Shown: positions 48,171 to 58,762, numbered from the stretch's first letter. The stretch: DNA of 64,000 nucleotides from Solen grandis (GCA_021229015.1 CM037779.1:1550001-1614000); one strand, 5' to 3'. Made by a program: numbers and translations. The notes: generated by a model from the letters alone, not told the origin.

Positions 48171-51100
48171 GTATGTACCAGCACGTGTAGTTACATAACC
48201 TAGCCCTGCATGCACATGGTACTCAGTTATTGTTAAGCTTTATGCAACCTGATAGACATGTTCTGCCTGGCATGCGTTCAGTATGCCAAACCATATGCAA
48301 CCGAATGCTTAAGGTCGGCTATGAAGCTGTCTCAGTGTCATAAATCAGGATGTTCTAGTATATCTAAGTACAGCCTTAGGTGCACGTGCAGAGCATGGTA
48401 TATGGTCCTAAGACAACTCCATACCAGACTGTAAGCAACTAGTTTCATACGGTTCGGCATACTGAACGTACACTTGATATCAGTTGATTGTTGTTTTGAA
48501 GTTTACAGACACCATGGCAGTATTTTAGTTATATGTTAGATTCAGAGTGTCTCTGGTATAGAAATACCCCTGCTGCACAGAGGCCTTCCAAAAGCCACTC
48601 ATTAAAATTAACTACAAGGTATATAAACATAATAGAAATGATGAATTGTCAAAATTTTGTATTTTTTGTATCAATCATAAATTAGATTACTGGATTTTGA
48701 TCCATTGTCATCACCATACCTACAGAGGTGTTAAAACATTACTTTTTATGTTGTTTGGGAAACAAGTTCTTACAGCATACACCAAACCTGATCAACAGTT
48801 TCTGGGTGGGACCAGTACTTCAAAGCCCATGAAATATTCTTGCCCAGACAGGGTTCGAGCCCACAACCATCAGCAGTCAAACAAAACAAACATGAAAGGA
48901 GATTGTTTTTATAGGAAATGGAAGGGACCTCAAGAACTTCTTCTGCCCAGCGACCCAGTCTGTCTGAAGTGATGAGGGAAGGGCGAGAACAGAGGGCGCA
49001 GGAAGCGAGGGCTCGGGAAGAGAAGGCCCAGGAGAGGAGGGCCCGCCAGGATGGGTCGGAGGGCCAACATGAGGGCAGGGCAGACAGTAGTAGTGACGAT
49101 GAAGGCATGATGATAGCAGGGCTGTCAGAAGTGGTGAGAGCATAGTTGATTTGTATTCAGTCTAAACCCTTGCCATTTAGATATGTGTACATCATTTCAT
49201 TTTTTTTTGCTGAAAGGAAAGATGCACTCTTGCATGATTAATTTTTTTTTTATCATATATTTTCATACACCTTTGGTTAAACTAATCTATTTTATATATC
49301 AATTGGGAAAAAATCCCTGCAACTTATACTAATCCCACTTGACTGGTTCTTGGGTTGGGCCAGTAATTTGCACCAGGGAAGGTCTTGAAAAATTCCTGAC
49401 GCCAGTGGGGTTACAACTCCCAGCCTTGGGATCTGCAGTCATGTATGGAACCACTGGACTATGGTGGCTTTTACTCCCTTAGAGAACAGATGTTATAAAA
49501 GTTTTCTGTGTGCCTATTTTTAAGTAGTATGGCGTTGATCAAGCTGAGTTAAAAAAAATGATAATAAATCTTCAAAAAAGACGTCATATATATAAAAATG
49601 GACCATTACAGTGTTGACATTATTCCTCTTTATGTCAATCAGGCCATGTGTTCTCGAAAATACTGAAATACGTTCTCAGGATTAAGTTTGAGTATCATAC
49701 TCAAATCCCTATTAAAACTAAGGCATAGTTTGAGTACAAGTATGAATATCATACTTAGGTACCATTTTTATTTTCGAGAATATGGAGCCAGGAAACAAGT
49801 TTTTACAACTTGTATTAATCCTCAATGGTTCCAGGGTTGGATCAGTACTTTGTATCTGGGAAAGCCATGAATGAGTCTTGCCCCCAATGAGGTTTGAATC
49901 CAGAGTCAGATCTGCTGTCATATATGTTGACGCGGTACCATGGCCACTTATTGTCCTCTAGCCTACAGTGTGATGTAGCTTTGGTATCTTTTATTTGATG
50001 AATAACCTCTCAAACATTAAACACAAAAGTGTATTGCTAATCTTGGTTGTCACAGAATGTATATCTTTGTTTTTAGGCACTACTGATGAAGAAACCAGAG
50101 ATTGTGAATGGGTGAGTATGAATAACTCTTGTGTGTCATTCGGCTGTGGTTATTTTCTTCACTCTTGTTCCTGAATAAACCAGCACAGGTGATAAAGGAT
50201 CAGGCTATTCCCCCCCCCATATATATACATAACCAAAAAAGAAACTTTCCTTTTCCATGATTTTGTTTTCTATGTGTCTCAAACTTCACATTTCTTTACA
50301 TACCCAAGCCTTTGATTTGATGCAAATATCTCAAAATGTAAAAGCTCAATTTTGAGATATGCAAAAACAACACATTTTTATTTAAAAAATAGCATGACAC
50401 TGAACAAAATTTCAATATGGTCTTGTAAAAGTAGAGTTACATTTCCAATTTAAAATGTATTAGGGTGTAAAATTATTACTTATCATTTTTGTATTTAGGT
50501 TTTGACTGTTTGAGTCTTATGCAATGAATCTAAAATAACAGTATTGAAAGATAATTGATATGATAAATGGTTTTCTAGTATGTCGCTTATCAAAGATAAA
50601 AAAGCTCAGCCTGAATGATAAAGGATACATTTTTTTCCTCTTAGCTTTTGTTTCTGTGAGAAAATGTTATCACATTTTTAGCTCGACTGTTCGTAGAATA
50701 TGAGAGCTATTGTAGTCACCCTGGCGTCGGCATCGGCATTGGCGTTGCAGCTTTTGGTTAAAGTTTTGCGTGCAAGTTACTATCAACCTTATATCTCAAT
50801 AACCATTTATGGTATTGACTTGAAAGTTTAAATATGTTCAGGGGCATCAGACAACCAAGGTAGATAACTCTTGATTGAATTTGATATGAATTATGGCCCC
50901 TTTTTTAACTTAGAAATTTTGGTTAAAGTTTTGCATGCAAGGTACCTTTCATGCTTATGTCTCAGAGTCCAGGCATGGAATTGATTTGAAACATCTTTAA
51001 TATGTTTAGGGGTATCATACTATAAAGGAAGATAACACTTGATGGAATACATTAAAAATTATGACCCCCTTTTAACTTAGAATTATGGTTAAATTTTTGC

Positions 51101-54100
51101 ATTCAAGCTACTATCCAGCTTATATCTCAGAAATTGCTTGTGGAATTGACTAGAAAGTTAAGGTGTGTCTTCAAGGGCATCAGAAAACAGGAGGATAAAT
51201 TTTGGACTGATGCAAATTATGGCCCTTTTCTAACTTGGATTTTTGGTTCAAGTTTTGCATGCACAGTGTTATTGTGCTTATGTCTCAGTAACTAGGCATG
51301 GGACTGATTTTAGACATCATAAAGATATTAAGGGGTATCAGACTATCAAGGTATATCATTTTTTACTATTACTATGAAGGGCAAGAATTGAAATAGATTT
51401 CATTTGATTTACCAACAAGCATTTTGAATAGTCGAGCGTGCTGTCCTCTGACAGCTCTTGTTATAGAAGTGTAATGGAAATTGATGGTGATCTAGATTGA
51501 ACAAGACTAAGTTTGTTCAAACTGCATGTATGTACTATTTTATTTGAAAAACACCTTATGATGATCAGCCTTGAGGTACACATTATCAAGATTATAGCTC
51601 CACTATTCGAAGAATATGAGAGCTATTGTAGTCGGCGTTGGAGTCGGCATTGGCATTGCAGCTTTTGGTTAAAGTTTTGCATGCAAGTGACTATCAAGCT
51701 TACATTTCAATAACCATTTATGGTATTGACTTGAAAGTTTATAAATATGTACAGGGCCATCAGAAAACCAAGGCAGATAAATGTTGACTGAATTTAATAT
51801 AAATTATGGTCCCTTTTTAAATTAGAAATTTTGGTTAAAGTTTTTACATGCAGCAGAAAATTTGGTTAAAGTTTTGCATGCAAGCTAATATACAGCTTGT
51901 ATCTCAATAACCATTCATGTTATTGACTTGAAAGTTTATGAATATGTTTAGGGGCATCAGACAGCCAAGGTAGATAACTCTTTATGGAATATATTACAAA
52001 TTATGGCCCCTTTTTTTTACTTAAAAAATTTGGTTAAAAACATCTTTAATATGTTTAGGGGTATCATACTTTCAAGGTAGATAACTCTTGATGGAATATA
52101 TTATAAATTATGGCCCCTTTTATAACTTAGTTTAAATTTTGGTTAAAGTTTTACATGCAAGGTACTTTCATGTTATATCTTAGTATCCAGGCATGGGATT
52201 GATTTGAAACATCTTTGATATGTTTAAGGGTATCATACTAGCAAGGAAGATAATATTTGATGGAATATATTACAAATTATGGCCCCCTTTTAACTTAGAA
52301 CTTTGGGTTAAAGTTTGCATTCAAACTACTACATGTATCAAACTTATAGCTCAGAAATTGTTTATGGTATTGGCTAGAAGTTTAGGAGTGTATTCAGGGG
52401 CATCACAAAACCAAGGAGGATAATTTTGGACTGAATTTTATACAAATTATGGCCCTTTCCTAACTTGACTATTATTATATACAGGGTATGTGAAGGGTGA
52501 GAATTGAAATAGATATCATTTGATTTACGTACAAGCATTTTGAATAGTCGAGCGTGCTGTCCTCTTACAGCTCTTGTTTATCCAGCAATCAGATTTCTAT
52601 CTGCTTTTGAAGGAGACAAGTCGATAAATAATATGAAAAATAGGGAGTTCCCATGTTTTGTTCTGAGATATCACCACCTGAAGGTTGTATATAATCATCC
52701 CTCTGCCTCATGAGTATTCATGTGCAAATTTATGACTTGGTTAATATTAATTGACTGACTTTAAATGGTATTTGAAACCAAGGATTCTTTTCTTTGCTGT
52801 GCAGACTGTAAAATCTGAGTTACAATTTTGTATGAACAAACAGAGGAGACCTTGGAAGGAGCTGTCTGATCTGGGTCTGCTCTGTTTGACAATGCATCAA
52901 AATAAGTCTATATGAAGAAAAGGGATATTTATATAGATAATGGCTTCCAATGCATTTTTATGCACTTATATTTGCCTTAATTTACATAATAAGGGCACAG
53001 ACAACTCATTTGATTACTGTAAAATTTCAAGTTATTTTACTTTAATCTTGTTTTTAAATTGTTAGGTTAAGAATTTAGCTCACAATAGCCATGGAATTCT
53101 GATGAAATTACATTTTTGAAGTATTAAAGATTTTCATGAAATTAGTAATTTTTATTCTGCAAAAATACTTCCAGTAGCATGCTTTGAAAGAAATTTCCTA
53201 TCGGATATAAAATACAGTTCATGAATGACTAATCATCATTCTTGTTTTAGAGCATTAAGCTTTTTTAAACTACCACCCACAGTTTCATGAGAGAATAGAA
53301 TAGAACAAAAGTAGATGTTTAATTTCATACTCAAAGACATACTAACCATGTGACAAAATATATTGTAATCTTCTGGACAGCCTTGCATGATATTATATCA
53401 TGCACATTGTGTATCTGTTATACCTTGATATTATATCCAGTATATGTGATATGCATTATGTTTCTAATGGGGAATGACAACACACATGGACATTTACAAT
53501 TCTGTATTGAAAACTAATGTCTTTGCTTTATTTGATACCGTTTTGTTCCTCTTATCTGAATATCTGATTTAGATATTACAGATTTGAGCTCAAAGGTGTA
53601 CCTATGGAGGGAGAAAATGGTTGCCATGGTTGAGATGAAGTTGAAATTACAATTGGTACAAATTTTTTTATTTCTTGGGAACATTTAGATTCTTGTAGCA
53701 CATCATATTATTCTATCTTTCCTAGCACTGCGTTGATATGGGATGAGAGATTTGCACTACCTCGTAACCTCTGGGAGCCGAAGTACCCAGAAAAACCAGC
53801 CAGAGTTACCTCCTCCTACCGACGATGCTCTCAGCTTGGTCTAGTGGACAGATGTGCTCATATAGAGGTTAGTTGGGTCATAGCAGCAGTAGTCGGCTTT
53901 TTAACCCTTTACCTCATGAATATTCATTAATAAAATTATGTTTATGAATATTGATTTTCTAAACTTTAACTGGTACATAAAACAATGAATTTTTTTCTGT
54001 GTAAAATCCGATGTACTTTAGTGTATGTGCAAATAGAGTCGTGCCTGTATTGATCTTGGCCTACTCTGCTAATGTGTTGAATTGTCAAAATGAGGTAAAT

Positions 54101-57100
54101 GGTTAAATTATATTCACGATGAATTGATAATGAAGATAATGGCTGTGACGATGCTCATTAAAAGTATGCTTACCTTTTTTTGTCATTAATTTGCAATAGC
54201 TAGAAACTTACATAAATGAAAAAATACAACCATTTTTATTAACAAAACATTGAAGATATGTGAATGGTAAGGAACTTGACTTCACTTTGATTATAATTAG
54301 CTATTACTGTACTCAGTTGCATGAGAAAGTGGCTCTCTGGCATTTTTGTGTCACCTGCTGTAAGCAGAGGTGACACATAGGGATCACTTTTCCATCGTCT
54401 GTCTGTCCATCTGTCTGTCCGTCTGTCAGTCCATCATATTTTTTTCCGTCACACTTCAGCAGGTGATATATGTGTTCTGGAGAACACTCTTGTTAATATA
54501 AATAAATTACTTCTTTTTAAAATTTATATTATATCTGGCATAAAAGCGTTTTGTTTTTACCAAAATGACGTGTGTTTTATTAATTTTGAAACTATTGATA
54601 TTTCAGAGGATTATTTCAGCCTTAACAGAATTTATGAAAGAAAAAAGAAAAAGTACCTTTAGAATAATGTAAACCTAAATGCACTCTTTTCTGTTGCAAT
54701 TAAGTGTATGCATAAAAACATCAGTGCAGCCATAGTAACGGGTACATGTACTGCAAAATTAATGACCCTACAGACAAATTTAAAAAAAAAGAAATGTCTG
54801 CATAAAACTAATCACTTTAAGCCAGCTTGATTAATCAGTATGAGATGAAAATGCACTGTTAGTAAACAAAGCAAATTACAAAATATTTGCAGTCCAGTGT
54901 TGGACCACATTTTATGGTCCTCTGTGTTATAACAGTGTGTGTTATATTGAAACCCTCATTGCATATGCATCAGTAAATGTACATGTATTACCAACTTTAG
55001 GATAATGGATTAACTTTGTTAGGAAATTTCTGTTAATAATTCTTGAAAGGATTGTTTATCTTGGTTGAGCTGATTTTGCAAAATTGTACATGAACTTTGA
55101 TCTTAGATTAAGCTTGCATACTGATACACTAGGCATATTTTTTTCACAATATATTTGATTTAAATAAACATTACTCATATTTAACAAAACTTGTCAATGT
55201 CATATAGAAATGTGACCCTAACCTTCATGATGGCCTTCCTTCAAAGTCAAACACTTGATTCCCCCCCCCCACACACACAAACAAAAGAAGTAAAGATAAG
55301 GAGAATATGAAAACTGTTGATATGTGCTGCTCTCTGTTGTAAACTTCAGGCCAGGCCAGCAACAGAAGACCAGATATTGCTGCAGCATTCCCAGCAGCAG
55401 TTAGACATCCTGCAGTCTGCTGTTGCCATGGAAACGGAGCAGCTCAAGGCCCTGTCCAAACAATATGATTCCATCTACTTCCATCAGGTCAGTGATGTCA
55501 TGCATTCATGTCACAATTTTTTTTTGTTGGCTTTGATTGAAATGGCAAAAAAAATGGAAGAGAAAAATGAATGTGTAGGGATCTGTATGAAATATCAAAA
55601 CTTAGAAATCTGAAATCCCCAATGGCTAGTTGTCCATCCATTCAAAATCTTGTGTATGCACTTACTCCTCCCACAGTTTTGAAGGGGTGTCAGTGACATA
55701 TTTTTCTTGTCAGCTGGGTAAGTCATTGCAGAGTTATTGGCCCATGAACTGCAATAAATGTACCATAATGACATTGGGAGAATGATAATGGAGTTTGAGC
55801 AGGCAACTTCTTCGCAGTTTGGATGGGATTTCAATAAAACCATGTAATCTGATGACCATCCTGAAGTGTAGGCATGTGTAACATGTTGTTCATATCAGTG
55901 GTAAGCATTTCTTGAATTGGCCCTTGAACTGCAACTTGATTTTGTTAGTATAGAAGTTTGTTATTTATTATTATTAGTTTCAGTAAGACTTACATGGCCA
56001 GTATACTGATATTACAAACTGTGTTATTTATGAAAATTGATAATACAGTCAACCCTCGTTACACCGGCAGTGTTCGTAAATCTCAATTTTGCCGGTATAT
56101 CGAATTTGCTGGTGTAATGAGCGAATCCTATTTTCCTATTTACACATCCCACCCACTTAACCGTAATGTTGATTTCGGTAAATGGAGATTTTATATATAA
56201 TAAATGATAAGGCTAATATAACTTTTATAATGCATATGAATTAATTTTACACGTATTTCATGTATCATGTGTGAGTGTGTGTGTGTGATTTGTAAATAAA
56301 CTTTGTTTTACCTGTAAAATTATACGCGTATTCATGCTTTACCCTACTTTGTAAATATGTAGACGCTACATGTATATACAACTTCCGGTTAGGTATAATA
56401 GCTTTACGAACATACTTGTATCATAAAGGGAAAAGACAGAATAAACAACAAACACAATGGTAGGTTAAGCATTTATCTTTAACTCTCGCGCATCAAGAAA
56501 TTATCTCTTCATTTTCCCATTGGTAGGTACAGTTATTTATTGTTGAAAATCATTACAAACTGACAACTCGTTGATTGAAACTGGAATAAATTGGAAAAAG
56601 GTTAAAGCCGTGTAATAAACAAAACAAACTGATCACCTCATTAATTGATACCACTTATTGATATCATCTGCAAACAATGCAGCTATAGGTTTGATCAAAA
56701 GTATGTTTTTTATCCGTGTTAAAACAAACAAAAACTGACTACCACACCTATTTCAATCCCTAACAACGGTTATCTGTCTAATTTAAGGCAAGTTGTTCAC
56801 ACGTCTACTGGAGTGGCTTCCCATTTTTTACTCTCTAAAACAATGAAATCCATCACTAAGAAATGTGGCACATGTAAACAAATGTTCAGCTGTGATCACC
56901 CGTGTAAAGACCGTGTCAAATTGCAAATTTACAACAGCATACACAATAAACAGGTAGTGTACCAGCAGGGGACTAGATTAACGCCTTTGGCGAAAATCGA
57001 CAATGATCAAAAGCTGTCCGTAAGGCTGCCGCTATAACGAAAAGTGATTACACAATGAAACGGAGATTCGTCTGCCGAAAATTGCTGCCGGTACCGGAAG

Positions 57101-58274
57101 CTGAATTTGCCATTGTAAAGGGAGAAATAAAGAACAAAGAAATCCGTTACATGACTTTTATTGCCGGATCCCGAATTTGCCGTTGTATCGAATGCCGATG
57201 TAACGAGGGTTGACTGTACTAATACATGTAGAATTATTTATAACAATTTCGTATTAACCACACCATTTTACAGGTAAACCATAGTATAGGGACCTACAAA
57301 TTCTTTTGTTTTATCCAGTTTTTCACTATATCCAATTTTATCTTAAGCAGGCGGGAGCCCATAGAAATAATGAAAGATGTAGTTTGGTTGTACATATGAG
57401 AGAGTCCTCCAGCTAGTTTGTGGTAGGTCAGTGGTTCTACCTGGGTCAGCCTCTGTGCTCTGCAGTTCTTTTGTCTCCTGTCACTTGTAATTAACTGATC
57501 ATTGCTATGTGACTGAAATACTGTCCTGGCAGAGGTAAACTAAAAAACAATAGCATCTTAAATCTTTCATTTTATTTCAAGTCGACATTTGAAGCAGCCC
57601 TACTGGCAGTTGGAAGCACCATCGAGATGATGGAGCAGATATTGACCAAGAAGGTGAGACACAAAGATCGCTAGTAGAACTTGATTCAGAAATATTTTAC
57701 CACAAACTTTACATAAGATTGTTTGTCCAATCAAGTTTGTAAAAAGGCTTAAATAGGTGTTTATTTGTGTTTTACAGAATGATGACAAATGACTTAAAAC
57801 AAAAATCCTAGATAATTGAGTCGTATCTGTAACTTTTTTAAATCAAAGTGGTATTCATCACCTTCAGTGATAGCTCTTGTGTACTGGTAAACTTGATCCT
57901 ATATTTACTACAGTAGTTTAAACTTGATCCTATATTAACTTTACCTTCATCAGGAATCAAAGTTGTACAAATTGTGTATGTATACACCAGTATGTATGAA
58001 TGATATTGTATGTGTGTGCATGTGTATTGACCTTGACATACATATGACCTTGACCTTCCTTTGTGACCTGTGTATCGTCAAGGTGAAGTTTCATCTATCA
58101 GTAATTATCATATACTTGTATGAATGCTTGACTCATTTGAGAATTGCCCTTAATATACTTTTATTAAATAATCGAATTGTGTTTTTGAGATTTTTGTTAA
58201 CATGTGTGAAATACTTGCAACTTACTGACCTTTTTCTTTTTGTTGCAGTGCCGAAATGGATTTGCAATAATAAG
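48147..58274 (+). CDS. HDAC6: HDAC6-like class IIb histone deacetylase, 5' exons (joined gene model, 3' incomplete)
   Basis: Lysine deacetylase of class IIb; family members are mainly cytoplasmic and deacetylate tubulin, cortactin and HSP90. Joining seven exons gives 656 coding bases (218 codons plus 2 bases) with all phases matching. The product is a charged N-terminal leader of about 90 residues, then the start of deacetylase domain 1: TALIWDERF, LWEPKYPEKPARV, LGLVDRC, ARPATEDQ, LKALSKQYDSIYFH, STFEAALLAVGS and RNGFAIIR. In known HDAC6/HDAC10 proteins the last motif runs directly into PPGHH, so the window stops just before the zinc ligands and catalytic histidines. The long leader and the DDEGMMIAGLSEV segment resemble the human HDAC6 leader and argue against HDAC10, whose domain begins near residue 1. 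Introns are 0.6-3.6 kb and repeat-rich. The family assignment is strong; HDAC6 rather than HDAC10 is inference. Confidence 0.85.
48262..48480. mobile_element. Foldback MITE family D copy 2 (intron 1)
   Basis: GCATGCGTTCAGTATGCCAA and CCATATGCAACCG on the left, with the inverted complement CATACGGTTCGGCATACTGA on the right. It resembles 12888-13119. Confidence 0.7.
48740..48890 (-). mobile_element. SINE family B in intron 1, next to exon 2 acceptor
   Basis: TTGTTTGGGAAACAAGTTCT, GGGACCAGTACTTCAAAGC and B box GGGTTCGAGCCC match other family B copies. The tRNA head is truncated. It ends about 25 bp before exon 2. Confidence 0.7.
48915..49133 (+). CDS. HDAC6: HDAC6-like coding exon 2 (charged leader)
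   Basis: 219 bases, 73 codons, phase 0 to 0; acceptor TTTTTATAG, donor GTG|GTGAGA. It encodes a serine-rich start, an Arg/Glu/Ala/Gln-rich stretch (about residues 28-52 of the protein, probably a charged helix or short coiled coil), then SSSDDEGMMIAGLSEV, which resembles the acidic and hydrophobic segment before domain 1 of vertebrate HDAC6. The exon is strikingly GC-rich compared with the AT-rich introns. The acceptor lies just downstream of a degenerate tRNA-type SINE. An alternative donor three bases upstream (GAA|GTGGTG) would remove one valine. Confidence 0.75.
49293..49473 (-). mobile_element. SINE family B in intron 2, copy 1
   Basis: ATCAATTGGGAAAAAATCCC, CAACTTATACTAATCCCAC and a degraded B box GGGGTTACAACTCCC; head CACTGGACTATGGTGGC. 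Confidence 0.7.
49786..49955 (-). mobile_element. SINE family B in intron 2, copy 2
   Basis: GAAACAAGTTTTTACAACTT, GGATCAGTACTTTGTATC and GAGGTTTGAATCC, then the head region GCGGTACCATGGCCAC. Confidence 0.65.
50077..50111 (+). CDS. HDAC6: HDAC6-like coding exon 3 (35-bp microexon)
   Basis: Encodes ALLMKKPEIVN plus two bases of a glycine codon. Acceptor TTTTTAG, donor G|GTGAGT. The split Gly codon is completed by the first base of exon 4, giving NGTALIWDERF, which reproduces the usual entry into an HDAC6 deacetylase domain. The phase match supports this small exon. Confidence 0.75.
50677..51462 (+). mobile_element. Hairpin-ended TAGCTCGACT element, copy 1 (intron 3)
   Basis: Starts TTTTAGCTCGACTGTTCG with an imperfect hairpin closing at GAGAGCT. 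Ends GAATAGTCGAGCGTGCTGTC then hairpin GCTGTCCTCTGACAGC and TCTTGTT. The interior has about 160-bp units with GGTTAAAGTTTTGCATGCAA and GGGGCATCAGACAACCAAGG. Confidence 0.75.
51592..52577 (+). mobile_element. Hairpin-ended TAGCTCGACT element, copy 2 (intron 3)
   Basis: Same ends (TATAGCTCCACTATTCGAAG ... GCTGTCCTCTTACAGC, TCTTGTT) and interior units as 50677-51462, in the same orientation only about 130 bp downstream, with one to two more internal units. Confidence 0.75.
52697..52925. mobile_element. MITE family B copy 2 (intron 3)
   Basis: CCTCATGAGTATTCATG ... AAATGGTATTTGAAAC ... GGAGCTGTCTGATCTGGGTC ... AATAAGTCTATATGAAG. Decayed termini. It provides an uninterrupted version of the family B site occupied at 8626. 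Confidence 0.65.
53726..53867 (+). CDS. HDAC6: HDAC6-like coding exon 4 (start of deacetylase domain 1)
   Basis: 142 bases; acceptor CTTTCCTAG, donor GAG|GTTAGT. Encodes (G)TALIWDERFALPRN, LWEPKYPEKPARV, TSSYRRCSQLGLVDRC and AHIE. The pattern DER-x(7)-W-(x)2-KYPEKPARV corresponds to the conserved class IIb pattern DE-x(n)-LWD-(x)n-PE-PER, with LGLVDRC matching the next helix. An alanine replaces the usual glutamate in PERL/PERV. This is the clearest exon for family assignment. Confidence 0.88.
53905..54102. mobile_element. MITE family B copy 3 (intron 4)
   Basis: Ends CCCTTTACCTCATGAATATT and AAATGAGGTAAATGG, flanked by TTAA at 53901-53904 and 54103-54106. It begins about 35 bp after the exon 4 donor. 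Confidence 0.75.
54345..54494 (+). mobile_element. Short hairpin-ended TGTGTCACC element (intron 4)
   Basis: 150 bp. The 5' hairpin TGTGTCACCTGCTGTAAGCA pairs with the following GAGGTGACACA. The middle is CTGTCTGTCCATC repeats. The 3' hairpin GTGTTCTGGAGAACAC is followed by TCTTGTT. An internally reduced copy without the tandem interior. Confidence 0.7.
54495..55349. other. Intron 4 remainder
   Basis: AT-rich intronic sequence; a C run then CA repeats at about 55260-55280. No other feature. Confidence 0.5.
55350..55487 (+). CDS. HDAC6: HDAC6-like coding exon 5
   Basis: 138 bases, 46 codons, phase 0 to 0; acceptor AAACTTCAG, donor CAG|GTCAGT. Encodes ARPATEDQILLQHSQQQLD followed by LKALSKQYDSIYFHQ. 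It corresponds to the class IIb block that contains HSxEY and ends in YDSIY. Here the usual tyrosine of HSxEY is glutamine (HSQQQ), an unusual substitution at a widely conserved position. Confidence 0.88.
56046..57216. mobile_element. pogo/Tigger-like non-autonomous element, 1171 bp (intron 5)
   Basis: Ends CAGTCAACCCTCGTTACACC and its inverse (TGTAACGAGGGTTGACTG), flanked by TA at 56044-56045 and 57217-57218. Subterminal text repeats the words GCCGGTAT and CGAATTTGC. The interior frame 56813-57037 has a C-rich patch (CGTCKQMF-like: KKCGTCKQMFSCDHPC) but no DDE or CENP-B-type domain I can recognise. Confidence 0.8.
57400..57545 (+). mobile_element. SINE family A, 3' fragment (intron 5)
   Basis: CTAGTTTGTGGTAGGTCAGT, CACTTGTAATTAACTGATC and GCTATGTGACTGAAATACTG match the body of 10267-10529. 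The tRNA head is missing. It ends about 37 bp before exon 6. Confidence 0.75.
57582..57653 (+). CDS. HDAC6: HDAC6-like coding exon 6
   Basis: 72 bases, 24 codons, phase 0 to 0; acceptor TTATTTCAAG, donor AAG|GTGAGA. Encodes STFEAALLAVGST and IEMMEQILTKK, matching the STF-(x)n-AxG-(x)n-V(D/E)AVL helix after YDSIY in class IIb enzymes. A SINE fragment ends about 37 bases upstream of the acceptor. Confidence 0.85.
58249..58274 (+). CDS. HDAC6: HDAC6-like coding exon 7 (26-bp microexon, last visible)
   Basis: Acceptor CTTTTTGTTGCAG, donor AAG|GTTAGA. Encodes CRNGFAII plus AG of the next codon. In HDAC6/HDAC10, (Q/R)NGxAxxR is followed directly by PPGHH, so the next exon should begin with the base completing Arg and then Pro-Pro-Gly-His-His. 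No such exon was seen between here and the window end. Confidence 0.8.
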
Positions 58275-58459
58275 GTTAGATATAGTTAAAAATGCCTTTT
58301 TCATACCTCTATTACATATTTCTATGTGTTTTCAATGTTCTGCATTGATTGTATATTACTCATTATTAATTATTTTGATGCTGATTTCTCTCCTTTTTTG
58401 TTTTTAATTTATTTCATTTTTCTTTGTAATTTTTCATTAGATATTAAAAAGTAAATCCA

Positions 58460-58762
58460 TTTTACAGTCTAAGTTTCATGTCTTGGGCACGTTCACCGAC
58501 TTTACAGCTTTTACCCCTGGTCATCGGGCTACTTGTATCTATCTATCGATCTCCCTGGGGAGTCTTTCACTCCGCTTATGGCAGCCCACACCATGGCGCC
58601 ATGGAATTATACCGCCCTCTCAGGTACCCATTTACACCTGGGTGAAGTGAAACAATGCGGGATAAATTTCTTGTTCAAGGTCCTTGGCAGAACTAGAACC
58701 CGGGACCTCTCGATCCCGAAGCGCGTGTCCTACCACTGGACCACTGCTCCCCACAGATATTA
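58460..58762 (-). mobile_element. SINE family C, tRNA-headed
   Basis: The minus-strand head reads GGGGAGCAGTGGTCCAGTGG (A box TGGTCCAGTGG) with B-box-like GGGTTCTAGTTC. The body includes CCATTTACACCTGGGTGAAG and TTGTTCAAGGTCCTTGGC, resembling the conserved body of a widespread animal SINE type. It lies just after exon 7. Confidence 0.7.

Noticed and set aside
48770..49143. Minus-strand ORFs rich in Ser, Pro and Leu
   Set aside because: Antisense shadow of HDAC6-like exon 2.
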